Source: Acidobacteriota bacterium
Lineage (GTDB): Bacteria > Acidobacteriota > Vicinamibacteria > Vicinamibacterales > CAVVIG01
Assembly (NCBI GenBank): GCA_003222395.1
Contig: QHWB01000035.1
Span: forward strand, 62,001 to 126,000
Direction: 5' to 3'
DNA: 64,000 nucleotides
The translations under genes were made by a program, and so were the position numbers. Positions 18,876 to 27,059 of the stretch are shown piece by piece. How positions within the stretch are numbered: position 1 is the first letter of the stretch; every line of letters begins with the position of its first letter. Under the pieces are notes generated by a model. It was not told the origin of the DNA. It did not search any database and worked only from the letters and a program-made list of their open reading frames with translations.

Positions 18876-21614
18876 GTGGGACCGATCATCCGCCCAACCG
18901 CAGGTCGCCTTGGATCCTGGCGAACGCTGCTCGGAGTTCTGTTTTGCGCGACGGTCGCATCAACCGCAGCTGCCGCCGATCAGATTTACTTTCCAGCCGT
19001 CGATAACGTCGCAAACATCCTCGTACAGAAAATCAACGCGGAGACGGTGCGCGTGGACCTGTCGTGCTGGTACCTCACCGAGCACGCGATCTCGATCGCG
19101 CTGATCAATAAGTACAAGTCTGGCGTTCCCGTCCGCCTCCTCGGAGACCGCGGATCCATTTTCGAGATCGATCCGCGCACCAAGAATGAGTTCTATTGGC
19201 TCGCCAGCCAAGGACTTCCCATTCGCCTGCGGTTCAATCCGATTTGGTACCCGGAGATCGATCACTGGAAGGCATCGATCTTCGTCGGCCAGAACACCGT
19301 GTCGTTCGGATCAGCGAACTACACGCCCTTCGAGCTCGCGCCGGCGTCGTCGGTCGACTACAAGGACGAGACGGTGCTCTTTACGGACGATCCGGTGATC
19401 GTCAATGCCCTCAAGACGAAGTTCGATCGATTCTGGAACGACACGACTCCCGAACCCGAGAGCATCGCCGGCAACCCACCCTACTTCAAGAACTGGAACG
19501 ATGCCTGTACGGCGGAGCCGACTGGCAACTGTTCCGACTACCGGACTCTCTATCCGAATCCGACGCCGATGGTCATCGACACACGGCGCCTCGAGCCCGA
19601 CAACTTCACCGACGTGCCGGACATCGTCTGGGGACAGGGGCCGAAGTTCAACGACCGGCTCGTACAGGAGATCGACAACGAATCTTCGCTAATCCAGTTC
19701 GTCATCTATCGGCTGACGGTCGACAACATCACGCAGGCACTGCTCAACCGGTTTCATGCAGGAGTTCCGGTCCGCCTCATCATCGAACCGAACGAGTACT
19801 TGAATCGAAAGTGGCCGGAGTTCTGGATCAGCCACGCGAACTTCGACAAGTTGTACGCGGCCGGCGTTCCAATGAAGCAGCGTAAGCACAGTGGCCTGAC
19901 GCACATGAAGACGCTGGTCACGTCGACGGTCGCGAGCAATGCGTCGTCGAATTACGCGGCCGCATGGCAGCGCGACATCGACTACTTCGTACCGGCGGCG
20001 ACGAAGCCCACCATCTACAACGCGCTCAAGAACCGCGTGACGTTCATGTGGAACGACACGGTCGGGTTCGAACCGTTCAAGCCGCTGCCTCCGGACGATC
20101 CGACGCTCGCGAGCCCGGCCTCCGGCACGACCGCCGTCGCAACGACGTCGAGCCTCGTGTGGAACATCACCGTGTTCGCGGTCAGCTACGACGTGTACCT
20201 CGGGACGTCGCAGTCGAACATGACGCTCGTCGGCAACGTGCCGGCGCAACTGGTCAACAGTCCACCGAGCACGTATTCGTGGACGCCGTCGACGCCGCTT
20301 CAGACGGGCACGACGTATTTCTGGAGAGTGATCGCACGTACGAATGCGACACCGGTGAACCCGTCGCTAGTCGGCACATCGCCGATCTGGTCATTCACGA
20401 CGGCCGGCACGGCAGCGAACCCACCACCGCCGCCGCCGCCGCCGCCGCCGCCCCCCAGCGGAACGCTGCCGTCGCCATGGACAACGCAAGACGTCGGCTC
20501 GACGGGCATCGCCGGTAGCGCCTCGGCATCGAACGGCACATTCACGGTCAGCGGATCCGGCGCCGATATTTGGGGCACGAGCGATGCGTTCCGGTATGTC
20601 TTCCAGCCGATGAACGGCAGCGTCCAAGTTGTCGCGCGTGTCACGTCGCTGCAGAACACGCACGCGTGGGCGAAGGCTGGCGTCATGATGCGCGAATCGC
20701 TCTCCGCAACGGCGGCCCACGTGATTCTGGACGTGACGCCGAGCGGGACGATCGAGTTCATGACGCGGTCATCGACCGGGGCAGCGACGACGCTGATCAC
20801 GTACGGATCACAAGCGCCGCCGGCATGGCTGAAGCTCTCGCGCAGCGGAACGATCGTGAGCGCGTCCGTCTCGGCGAACGGCTCGACGTGGACGGCACTC
20901 GGCACGACGACCTTCGCGCCGGCCAGCGCGAACATCGGGTTGATCGTGACCAGCCACGACACCACGACGTTGAACACGGCGACGTTTGACAATATTTCCG
21001 TCGGCACCGTCTCGTCGCCACCGCCACCACCACCGCCGCCGTCGTCGAGCGGCAACATCGTGATTTATGCGAGCGACATCGCGGCGGCGGCGCGCCACGG
21101 CTCCTGGACCATTGCGTCCGATCCGGCGTCACCGAACGGAACGAAGCTCGTGACGCCAGACAACGGTGTGGCGAACACGAGCAGCGCCCTCGCGGCGCCG
21201 GCCGATTACGTCGACGTGACCTTCAACGCGAGCGCTGGAACGCCGTACACGCTATGGCTTCGGCTGCAGGCGCTCGGCAGCTCGAAGCTCAACGACTCGT
21301 TGTGGGTGCAATTCTCCGATGCGTCGACGAACGGTGCGCCCGTGTACCCGCTGAACAGCGCTTCTGCATTGCTTGTGAATCTGGCGACCGACTCCACCGC
21401 CGGTAGCCTGTCCGGGTGGGGATGGCAGAACACCGCCTACTGGCTGCAACAACCGGTGACAGTCACGTTCTCTACGGCAGGCAGCCACACAATGCGCATT
21501 CAGGTTCGGGAGGACGGCGTTCAACTGGATCAGATCGTGTTGAGCCCGTCGCAATATCTCACGACGGCACCCGGGACGGTATCCAACGACCGAACGATCG
21601 TGCCCAAGCAGTAA
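18876..21614 (+). CDS. Secreted PLD-like protein, paralogue of the preceding gene, with FN3, a LamG/DUF1349-like domain and the recurrent module
   Basis: 912 residues from a GTG with GGAGG at 18864-18868 and a signal peptide (LLGVLFCATVASTAAA). Residues about 35-405 match the preceding protein almost segment for segment: His130-x-Lys132 with FGSAN and His343-x-Lys345 with ASSN, again without the HKD aspartates. Next are one FN3-like domain (about 406-510), a poly-proline linker, a concanavalin-like domain of DUF1349 type (about 529-711; AWAKAGVMMRESL is typical), a second proline linker and one copy of the recurrent module (about 725-912). The tandem pair clearly arose by duplication, with the C-terminal accessory domains later exchanged. 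Probably secreted to act on or bind the EPS or a phosphodiester-containing polymer. Confidence 0.82.
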   Translation: MGPIIRPTAGRLGSWRTLLGVLFCATVASTAAAADQIYFPAVDNVANILVQKINAETVRVDLSCWYLTEHAISIALINKYKSGVPVRLLGDRGSIFEIDPRTKNEFYWLASQGLPIRLRFNPIWYPEIDHWKASIFVGQNTVSFGSANYTPFELAPASSVDYKDETVLFTDDPVIVNALKTKFDRFWNDTTPEPESIAGNPPYFKNWNDACTAEPTGNCSDYRTLYPNPTPMVIDTRRLEPDNFTDVPDIVWGQGPKFNDRLVQEIDNESSLIQFVIYRLTVDNITQALLNRFHAGVPVRLIIEPNEYLNRKWPEFWISHANFDKLYAAGVPMKQRKHSGLTHMKTLVTSTVASNASSNYAAAWQRDIDYFVPAATKPTIYNALKNRVTFMWNDTVGFEPFKPLPPDDPTLASPASGTTAVATTSSLVWNITVFAVSYDVYLGTSQSNMTLVGNVPAQLVNSPPSTYSWTPSTPLQTGTTYFWRVIARTNATPVNPSLVGTSPIWSFTTAGTAANPPPPPPPPPPPPSGTLPSPWTTQDVGSTGIAGSASASNGTFTVSGSGADIWGTSDAFRYVFQPMNGSVQVVARVTSLQNTHAWAKAGVMMRESLSATAAHVILDVTPSGTIEFMTRSSTGAATTLITYGSQAPPAWLKLSRSGTIVSASVSANGSTWTALGTTTFAPASANIGLIVTSHDTTTLNTATFDNISVGTVSSPPPPPPPPSSSGNIVIYASDIAAAARHGSWTIASDPASPNGTKLVTPDNGVANTSSALAAPADYVDVTFNASAGTPYTLWLRLQALGSSKLNDSLWVQFSDASTNGAPVYPLNSASALLVNLATDSTAGSLSGWGWQNTAYWLQQPVTVTFSTAGSHTMRIQVREDGVQLDQIVLSPSQYLTTAPGTVSNDRTIVPKQ

Positions 21615-21634
21615 AATCGTGCCCAAGCAGTAAA
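21597..21634 (+). repeat. 19-bp perfect tandem duplication across a stop codon
   Basis: ATCGTGCCCAAGCAGTAAA occurs at 21597-21615 and again at 21616-21634. The first copy contains the last codons (IVPKQ) and the TAA of the PLD-like gene; the second copy is untranslated. It looks like a recent slippage duplication. Confidence 0.9.
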
Positions 21635-21890
21635 GATGTTCGGCAAACTGATGGGACAGCGGGCATTGCGCCGCCGTTCCCCTCAGCGGCCTATGTTTTC
21701 TGTTCGATCGACTTCGTCCATGGAGTGCTCAGCAAGAGATTTGCAGTAAGACTCGGCAGGACGGGATCGTGAGGCTGCCGAAAGAACTGCTGTGTCGTTT
21801 ATCAGTCATCGATTGCACGAACTATGACCCTGGCCGACGCGCTCGCCGCAACATCGCCGCGCCGCGAAACAACCGGACGATTCACCAACC

Positions 21891-22856
21891 ATGATGCCCG
21901 CGTTCGTGTCGGTCGTCGTCGCCACGCGCAACCGCGCATCGTTGCTGGCGCAGACGCTCGATGCGCTTTGCGCGCAGTCCTGGCCCGTCGAGCGGCTCGA
22001 AATCATCGTCGGAGACAACGGATCGACTGACGACTCACGTCGTGTGGTCGAGGCGGCTGCCCGGCGCTCGGACGTCCCAGCCGTCCGGTATTTGTACGTT
22101 CCGGATCCGGGTAAATCGAACGCGGTCAACGCGGCCGTGCAATGGGCGCGCGGCGACCTCATCGCCTTTACGGATGACGACGTCGTGCCGGAGGCGCGCT
22201 GGATTGAATGCCTAGCCCACGCCGTCGCCGAAACGAACTGCGATTTCGTGACGGGCCGCATTCTGCCGCGGTGGGAAATCGATCCGCCACGCTGGTTGTC
22301 GCGCCAGCTCTACGGCGCGTTGTCAGTCTTCGACAATGGCGAAGCGCGTCTTTCCATCGGCGCAAACGGCAGCAGCAACGTGATGGCGCTCGGTGGCAAT
22401 ACCGCCGTGCGATCTGAAGTGATTCAGAGGATCGGTGGTCTCAGAACGGACCTCGGGAGCCTCGACGGTACGTTGCGAACCGGAGAGGACCACGAGTTCT
22501 TTCTCCGGATGGTCCACGCCGGCTGTCGCGGCGTGTACGAGCCGGCGGCGATTGTGCGGCATTGGGTGCCGCAAGAGCGGCTGAGACGGCGCTATTTCTC
22601 GCGATGGCTCTATCAGAATGGCCGCGCGGTCGCGCGGGTGGAGTCGTCATATCCGCCCGCGGTTGCGCGGCTGTTCAGGGTCCCGCGATATCTCTGGCGC
22701 GAGACCGCCGTCAACGCATGGCGCGCTGTTCGGTATGTGATTAGCGGCGATCGGCCCTCGGGGTTCGCCGCCGCGTTGCGGGTGGTGTGGTTTGGCGGGT
22801 ACATCCGCGAAGCGTGGCTGGGCCGGTTGCACATCCTATCGGGCACTCGCCTATGA
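21891..22856 (+). CDS. Glycosyltransferase family 2 (first of three overlapping GT2 genes)
   Basis: 321 residues with a GT-A fold: FVSVVVATRNRASLLAQTL opening, GDNGSTDDSRRVV, PGKSNAVNAAVQWARGD, the metal-binding FTDDDVVPEA (DDD) and the catalytic-base region RTGEDHEFFLRM. No strong membrane helix. ATG ATG at 21891/21894 gives two possible starts. The gene follows a 256-bp gap after the PLD-like gene in which only a weak 5-bp hairpin (21670-21690, then CTATGTTTTC) was seen. Its stop overlaps the next start by 4 bases (ATGA), so the three GT2 genes and the ABC exporter behind them are likely one operon. Confidence 0.87.
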   Translation: MMPAFVSVVVATRNRASLLAQTLDALCAQSWPVERLEIIVGDNGSTDDSRRVVEAAARRSDVPAVRYLYVPDPGKSNAVNAAVQWARGDLIAFTDDDVVPEARWIECLAHAVAETNCDFVTGRILPRWEIDPPRWLSRQLYGALSVFDNGEARLSIGANGSSNVMALGGNTAVRSEVIQRIGGLRTDLGSLDGTLRTGEDHEFFLRMVHAGCRGVYEPAAIVRHWVPQERLRRRYFSRWLYQNGRAVARVESSYPPAVARLFRVPRYLWRETAVNAWRAVRYVISGDRPSGFAAALRVVWFGGYIREAWLGRLHILSGTRL

Positions 22857-23818
22857 GCATCAGCGTCATCATCGCCACGCACAACCGCTGCAACCTGCTG
22901 GACGACTGTCTCACGCATCTCGCGCGCCAGGCGTTTATCCCTGGCGACGAGATCGTTGTCGTCAACAACGGATCGATCGACGGCACTCCAGCCGTCGTCG
23001 CGCGCCACGCACGCGGTTCCGCCGTGCCGCTTGTGTATGTCGAGGAGCCGGTCCCGGGCAAATCGTACGCGGTCGCCGCAGCGGTACGGGTGGCGAAAGG
23101 CGACGTGCTCGCGTTCACCGATGACGACGTGAACGTCGCGCCGACATGGCTCGACTCGATACGCAGAGCGATGGCCGACCAGCTGACGGCGCTCGTCGGC
23201 GGTCCTGTCGAGCCAAGGTGGGAACGGCGTCCGCCGGCATGGCTGCGGCTGCCGGCGGAAAACTGCGGCAGGCTCACAGCGCCGCTCGCCCTCCTGAATT
23301 ACGGCGTCGACACGATCGACCTCGGACCCCGCACCGTGCTCGGCGCAAACCTTGCCGTGCGGCGTGACGTGTTCGTGCGCGTCGGCGGGTTCGCGCCGCA
23401 TCTTGGAAAGCTGCGCGGCACGCTGCTGGGCGGAGAGGATCACGAGTTGTGCCGCCGCGTACAGGATGCCGGTCTACGCGCGGTGTATCGTCCAGACGTA
23501 CGAGTGCGCCACTGGGTCCCGGTGGATCGGATGCGCGTCGGATATTACCTGTCGTGGTACTTCTGGTCGGGCATCACGAACGCCGCGATGGACGCTGAGC
23601 AGCCGCCGCGCGGCCGCACAGTCCTTGGGGTTCCGCTGTACCTTTTCAGACGGGGCGCGAGCGCTGGGATCGGTGCGATTGCAGCCGCGGTTGCCGGCAA
23701 CCTGACCGGTGCGATTGAGCGGGCGATCGATGTCGCATTCGCCGCGGGATACGCCGCATGGCGATGGCGCCTTGTGATGGCGCGCCCGATGACGCCACCG
23801 GCAAAGGGCGCCTTGTGA
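22853..23818 (+). CDS. Glycosyltransferase family 2 (second of three)
   Basis: 321 residues, closely related in layout to both neighbours: ISVIIATHNRCNLLDD, VVVNNGSIDGTP, VPGKSYAVAAAVRVAKGD, FTDDDVNVAPTW and LLGGEDHELCRRVQ. The C-terminus has a Gly/Ala-rich hydrophobic helix (GASAGIGAIAAAVAGNLTGA) that may touch the membrane. The start was set at the ATG in the ATGA overlap with the previous stop, which places the first beta-strand four residues in. Substrate unknown. Confidence 0.87.
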   Translation: MSISVIIATHNRCNLLDDCLTHLARQAFIPGDEIVVVNNGSIDGTPAVVARHARGSAVPLVYVEEPVPGKSYAVAAAVRVAKGDVLAFTDDDVNVAPTWLDSIRRAMADQLTALVGGPVEPRWERRPPAWLRLPAENCGRLTAPLALLNYGVDTIDLGPRTVLGANLAVRRDVFVRVGGFAPHLGKLRGTLLGGEDHELCRRVQDAGLRAVYRPDVRVRHWVPVDRMRVGYYLSWYFWSGITNAAMDAEQPPRGRTVLGVPLYLFRRGASAGIGAIAAAVAGNLTGAIERAIDVAFAAGYAAWRWRLVMARPMTPPAKGAL

Positions 23819-24837
23819 ACGTCTCTTCGGTCACCGTGCTCGTCTGCACGTATAACCGCGCGCAGCTGCTGCGTGAAACGCTCGCTGCGATGCAGGCGAT
23901 GCAATCGCCGTCGGACTGCTCGGTCGAAATCATCGTCGTCGACAACAACTCGACCGACAACACTGCGCTCGTCATCGCCGAATTGGCGTGGGGACGCTTT
24001 CCGATCGTCCTCCTCCACGAGCGCCAGCAGGGTAAGAGCTTCGCGCTGAACCACGGGCTGTCGCACGCCGGCGGCGACATCCTCGCGCTCACCGACGATG
24101 ACGTCATCCCGAGCGCCGACTGGCTGCATCGCATCGTAGAAGATTTTCGCGCGCGCGACGTGACGTTCGTATGCGGGAAGGTGCTTCCCCGCTGGGCTCG
24201 CTTGCCGCCGCCCGAGCTGCTCACTGCGAAAGCGAAGCACATCTGGGGGCCGATCGCGATCATCGATTATGGCGATCGGCCGATCGACTACGTCGCCGAA
24301 AACCGGAAGCAGTGGCTGCCGATCGGCGCGAACCTGGCATTCTCACGCACGGCGCTGCTCACCATCGGCGGCTGGCGTACCGACCTCGGCAAAGTGAACA
24401 ACACGCTGATTTCCGGCGAGGATCACGAGATTTTCATGCGGCTGCGCCGCTTCAACCTGTACGCAGGGTACTACGACCCGAACCTGATCGTGCGGCATTA
24501 CGTGCCGGCGCAGCGGCTGACGCGCCAGTACTTCCGGCAATGGTTCTTCTGGCACGGGAAGACGCGCGCATTGATGATGGACGATCTTTATCCCGATGTG
24601 GACCTCGCACAGGTTCCGCGCGTCGCAGGCGTGCCTCGATTCCTGTACCGCGAGGCCCTCGCGCAGCTGTGGCGGTGGTTGCGCACACGCTGCAGTCGCG
24701 ACGCGCTGACGGCGCTCAACGAGGAGTTGCGGCTGCTGCAGTTCGCCGGTCTGATGGTCGAATGCTGGCGGCGCCGGCGCGTTCGCAGTGGATCGGCGAT
24801 TGCAGAAAGGCTCAGCAAGACTCATGCTGCGCGATGA
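23815..24837 (+). CDS. Glycosyltransferase family 2 (third of three)
   Basis: 340 residues. TVLVCTYNRAQLLRETL, IIVVDNNSTDNTALV, QQGKSFALNHGLSHAGGD, LTDDDVIPSADW and ISGEDHEIFMRL give the complete GT-A signature set. GTG at 23815 was preferred: it overlaps the previous stop (GTGA) and directly precedes the first strand; an upstream in-frame start would add residues overlapping the previous gene. Its end overlaps the predicted start of the Wzm gene by 14 bases. Placement immediately before an ABC exporter suggests it helps build the glycan that Wzm/Wzt exports. Confidence 0.86.
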   Translation: MNVSSVTVLVCTYNRAQLLRETLAAMQAMQSPSDCSVEIIVVDNNSTDNTALVIAELAWGRFPIVLLHERQQGKSFALNHGLSHAGGDILALTDDDVIPSADWLHRIVEDFRARDVTFVCGKVLPRWARLPPPELLTAKAKHIWGPIAIIDYGDRPIDYVAENRKQWLPIGANLAFSRTALLTIGGWRTDLGKVNNTLISGEDHEIFMRLRRFNLYAGYYDPNLIVRHYVPAQRLTRQYFRQWFFWHGKTRALMMDDLYPDVDLAQVPRVAGVPRFLYREALAQLWRWLRTRCSRDALTALNEELRLLQFAGLMVECWRRRRVRSGSAIAERLSKTHAAR

Positions 24838-25618
24838 TCTTCGTGAAATGGTGCACGAGCAGTTGGATTTCCGCGAGCTGTTGTATCAGTTGACGGCGCG
24901 CGATCTATTGCTGCGCTACAAACAGACGGCGATGGGCTTCGCGTGGGCGGTGCTGATGCCGCTGATGAACACTGCCATCTTCTCGGTGGTGTTCATGCGC
25001 GTGGCACCCGTGCAGACCCGCGTACCGTACCCCCTGTTCGCGTTCTGCGGACTGCTCGTCTGGAATTTCACGGCGTCGGCGCTCCGATTTTCGGTGACGT
25101 CGCTCACGACCAACACGAATCTCGTCACCAAGGTGTACTTCCCGCGCGAGATCTTTCCGTTCTCGGCCGTCGCGGTGTCGTTCGTCGATTACGCGGTCGC
25201 GGCCACGGCGCTCGTAGCGATGATGATCTACTACGGCGTCGCGCCAACGGCGGCAATCCTCCTGCTCCCGACGATCGTCGCGATCCACGCGATGTTCACG
25301 GCTGCGCTCGCTCTCCTCCTCGCGATGGCCAACCTCTTCTACCGCGACGTCAAGTATCTCTTCGATGTGTTCCTGACCGTCTGGATGTTCGCGAGCGCGG
25401 TCGTCTACCCCGTCGATGGCATCGGCGGCTGGGCCGGCGCGCTGATTCGCGCGAATCCGATGACCGGCATCGTCGAGGCCTACCGCAGCGTGCTCTTGTA
25501 CGGCACGACGCCGGAGCCGATCGCCTTCGGATGGACCACCGCATTGACTCTGATCCTCCTTCCCGCGGCGTGGCTGCTGTTTCACCGCTGCGAGTTCCGC
25601 TTCGCGGAGAACATCTGA
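24824..25618 (+). CDS. wzm: ABC-2 polysaccharide exporter permease (Wzm/TagG family)
   Basis: 264 residues with six predicted membrane helices and the family's N-terminal LLYQLTARDLLLRYKQTAMGFAWAVLMPLMN segment (an amphipathic gate helix then TM1), plus the NLFYRDVKYLFDV and NPMTGIVEAYRSVLL motifs. Exports an undecaprenyl-linked polymer together with the ATPase encoded two bases downstream. The ATG at 24824 was chosen; an in-frame GTG at 24788 would lengthen the overlap with the GT2 gene. Confidence 0.9.
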   Translation: MLRDDLREMVHEQLDFRELLYQLTARDLLLRYKQTAMGFAWAVLMPLMNTAIFSVVFMRVAPVQTRVPYPLFAFCGLLVWNFTASALRFSVTSLTTNTNLVTKVYFPREIFPFSAVAVSFVDYAVAATALVAMMIYYGVAPTAAILLLPTIVAIHAMFTAALALLLAMANLFYRDVKYLFDVFLTVWMFASAVVYPVDGIGGWAGALIRANPMTGIVEAYRSVLLYGTTPEPIAFGWTTALTLILLPAAWLLFHRCEFRFAENI

Positions 25619-25620
25619 CC

Positions 25621-26850
25621 ATGTCGACGCGACGGGTCCTGTTTAACGGTGTCTGGAAGGCGTTCCGTCGCGGGCAACGTCACGACTCGCTTCGCGATTT
25701 GCTACCGTCGCTGGTGCGGCGCGCCTTCGGTCGGAGCCGCCAGGTTGACGACAACGTGTTCTGGGCATTGAAGGGCATCGACTTCGAGGTGCACGCCGGC
25801 GAAGCGCTCGGCATCGTCGGCCGCAACGGCGCGGGCAAGTCCACGATATTGAAGCTGCTGACGCGCATCCTCAAACCGACGCGTGGATCGTGCACTGTCA
25901 TCGGGCGCTCCGGAGCGCTCATCGAGATCGCCGCAGGGTTTCACCCCGATTTGACAGGACGCGAAAACGTGTATCTGCAGGGCGCGATCATGGGTATGCG
26001 GCGGACGGAAATCACCGCGCGCTTCGACGACATTATCGAGTTCGCTGGAATCGAGCGGTTCGTCGACACGCAGGTGAAGCGCTACTCGAGCGGGATGAAC
26101 GCGCGGCTGGGATTTTCGATCGCGGCCCACCTGAACCCCGACGTGTTGCTCATCGACGAAGTGCTGTCGGTCGGCGACCTGGCGTTCCAGGAAAAGTGTC
26201 AGGCGCGCATGAAGCGCTTCCGCGACGATGGCGTCGCGATCGTATTCGTGTCGCACCATCTGCCCGCTGTCGCGCAATTGTGCAACAAAGTGTTGCTCCT
26301 CGATCAGGGCGAGCCGGTCCGGCTGGGAGCGCCCGCGGAGGTGATCGCGGAGTATTGCAGCGGCAGCCGCGCCAGCGACGAGCAGGACGTGGCGATCACC
26401 GCTCGGCTCCGTCGCAACGATACAGAGCGCCCCGATTACCTGTTCGACGTCGTTCCGGGCGAGCAGCTGAATCTCGACGTCAAGATCGAATTCCGCAGTG
26501 ACGTGTTGCAGGCGACAGTCGGCGTGGTCGTGTGGGATCTGGCTATCGAACGATACGTATACGGCGCGAGCTCGGACTTCGTCGGCGTGCCGCCGATCCG
26601 CGCGCGCCGCGGCGACCTGCGTACGTTCAGCTTCACGTTCGACGCGAACCTGACGCGCGGCCTTTACGCGATCGAGGTGAACGTCGTCGACACCGACCGA
26701 CATCGGTTTCTTGGCATCGCGCGCGGGATTACGCACTTTCAGGTCGTGGAGCACATCTCCTATGACGGCGTCGCGAACCTATATCTTGTCGGCCGGGAAG
26801 GCGCGTCGGTCCACGATCTTCGACAGGCTCAACCGGCTGTCGGCCGTTAA
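25621..26850 (+). CDS. wzt: ABC polysaccharide exporter ATPase with C-terminal glycan-binding domain (Wzt family)
   Basis: 409 residues. The ABC domain has Walker A GRNGAGKST, the Wzt/TagH-type signature YSSGMNARLGFS in place of LSGGQ, Walker B DVLLIDEVLSVGD and the switch His in VFVSHH. An unusually long insert of about 60 residues precedes Walker A. Residues about 260-400 form a beta-rich Wzt_C-like domain (DYLFDVVPGEQLNLDVKIEFRSD...), which in studied systems recognises the non-reducing end of the polymer before export. This protein and Wzm give the locus an ABC export route in addition to Wzx/Wzy. Confidence 0.9.
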   Translation: MSTRRVLFNGVWKAFRRGQRHDSLRDLLPSLVRRAFGRSRQVDDNVFWALKGIDFEVHAGEALGIVGRNGAGKSTILKLLTRILKPTRGSCTVIGRSGALIEIAAGFHPDLTGRENVYLQGAIMGMRRTEITARFDDIIEFAGIERFVDTQVKRYSSGMNARLGFSIAAHLNPDVLLIDEVLSVGDLAFQEKCQARMKRFRDDGVAIVFVSHHLPAVAQLCNKVLLLDQGEPVRLGAPAEVIAEYCSGSRASDEQDVAITARLRRNDTERPDYLFDVVPGEQLNLDVKIEFRSDVLQATVGVVVWDLAIERYVYGASSDFVGVPPIRARRGDLRTFSFTFDANLTRGLYAIEVNVVDTDRHRFLGIARGITHFQVVEHISYDGVANLYLVGREGASVHDLRQAQPAVGR

Positions 26851-26956
26851 CAGGCTCACGCATGAAGGACGCGATGTACTTGAGCTGCCGGCGTCGCCGT
26901 ATTCGCCGTCTATCGTCGCGCGGCCGCGTCCTCACATCGACCACGGCGTCAGCGGC

Positions 26957-26972
26957 TGGCTTCAACTTTGCG
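26957..26972 (+). promoter_or_regulatory. Sigma-54 (-24/-12) promoter-like element upstream of the PEP-CTERM gene
   Basis: TGGCTTCAACTTTGCG has TGGC and TTGC boxes with exactly 10 bases between GG (26958-26959) and GC (26970-26971). The predicted start near 26983 leaves a leader of about 77 bases that contains a 6-bp hairpin (GTGGAA/TTCCAC, 27009-27026). The rest of the 26851-27059 gap shows nothing else. Confidence 0.6.
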
Positions 26973-27059
26973 GATGACCCTCGCGACGGCCCGGAAGTGG
27001 GCTCAGCGGTGGAACGCCGCTTCCACTAAGTGGCACGACGGCCGAGCAGAAAGGCGACT

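Noticed and set aside
14720-21614. Near-identical PLD-like pair considered as part of a mobile element
   Set aside because: No transposase, integrase, terminal inverted repeats or target-site duplication flank the pair; simple tandem duplication explains it.
21653-21669. GG ... TTGC pair before the first GT2 of the trio
   Set aside because: The GG and GC are 12 bases apart instead of 10, so it does not fit a sigma-54 promoter.
27031-27047. TGGCACG just upstream of the PEP-CTERM gene, looking like a -24 box
   Set aside because: At the required spacing the -12 position reads CCGA instead of TTGC; a properly spaced element exists at 26957-26972.
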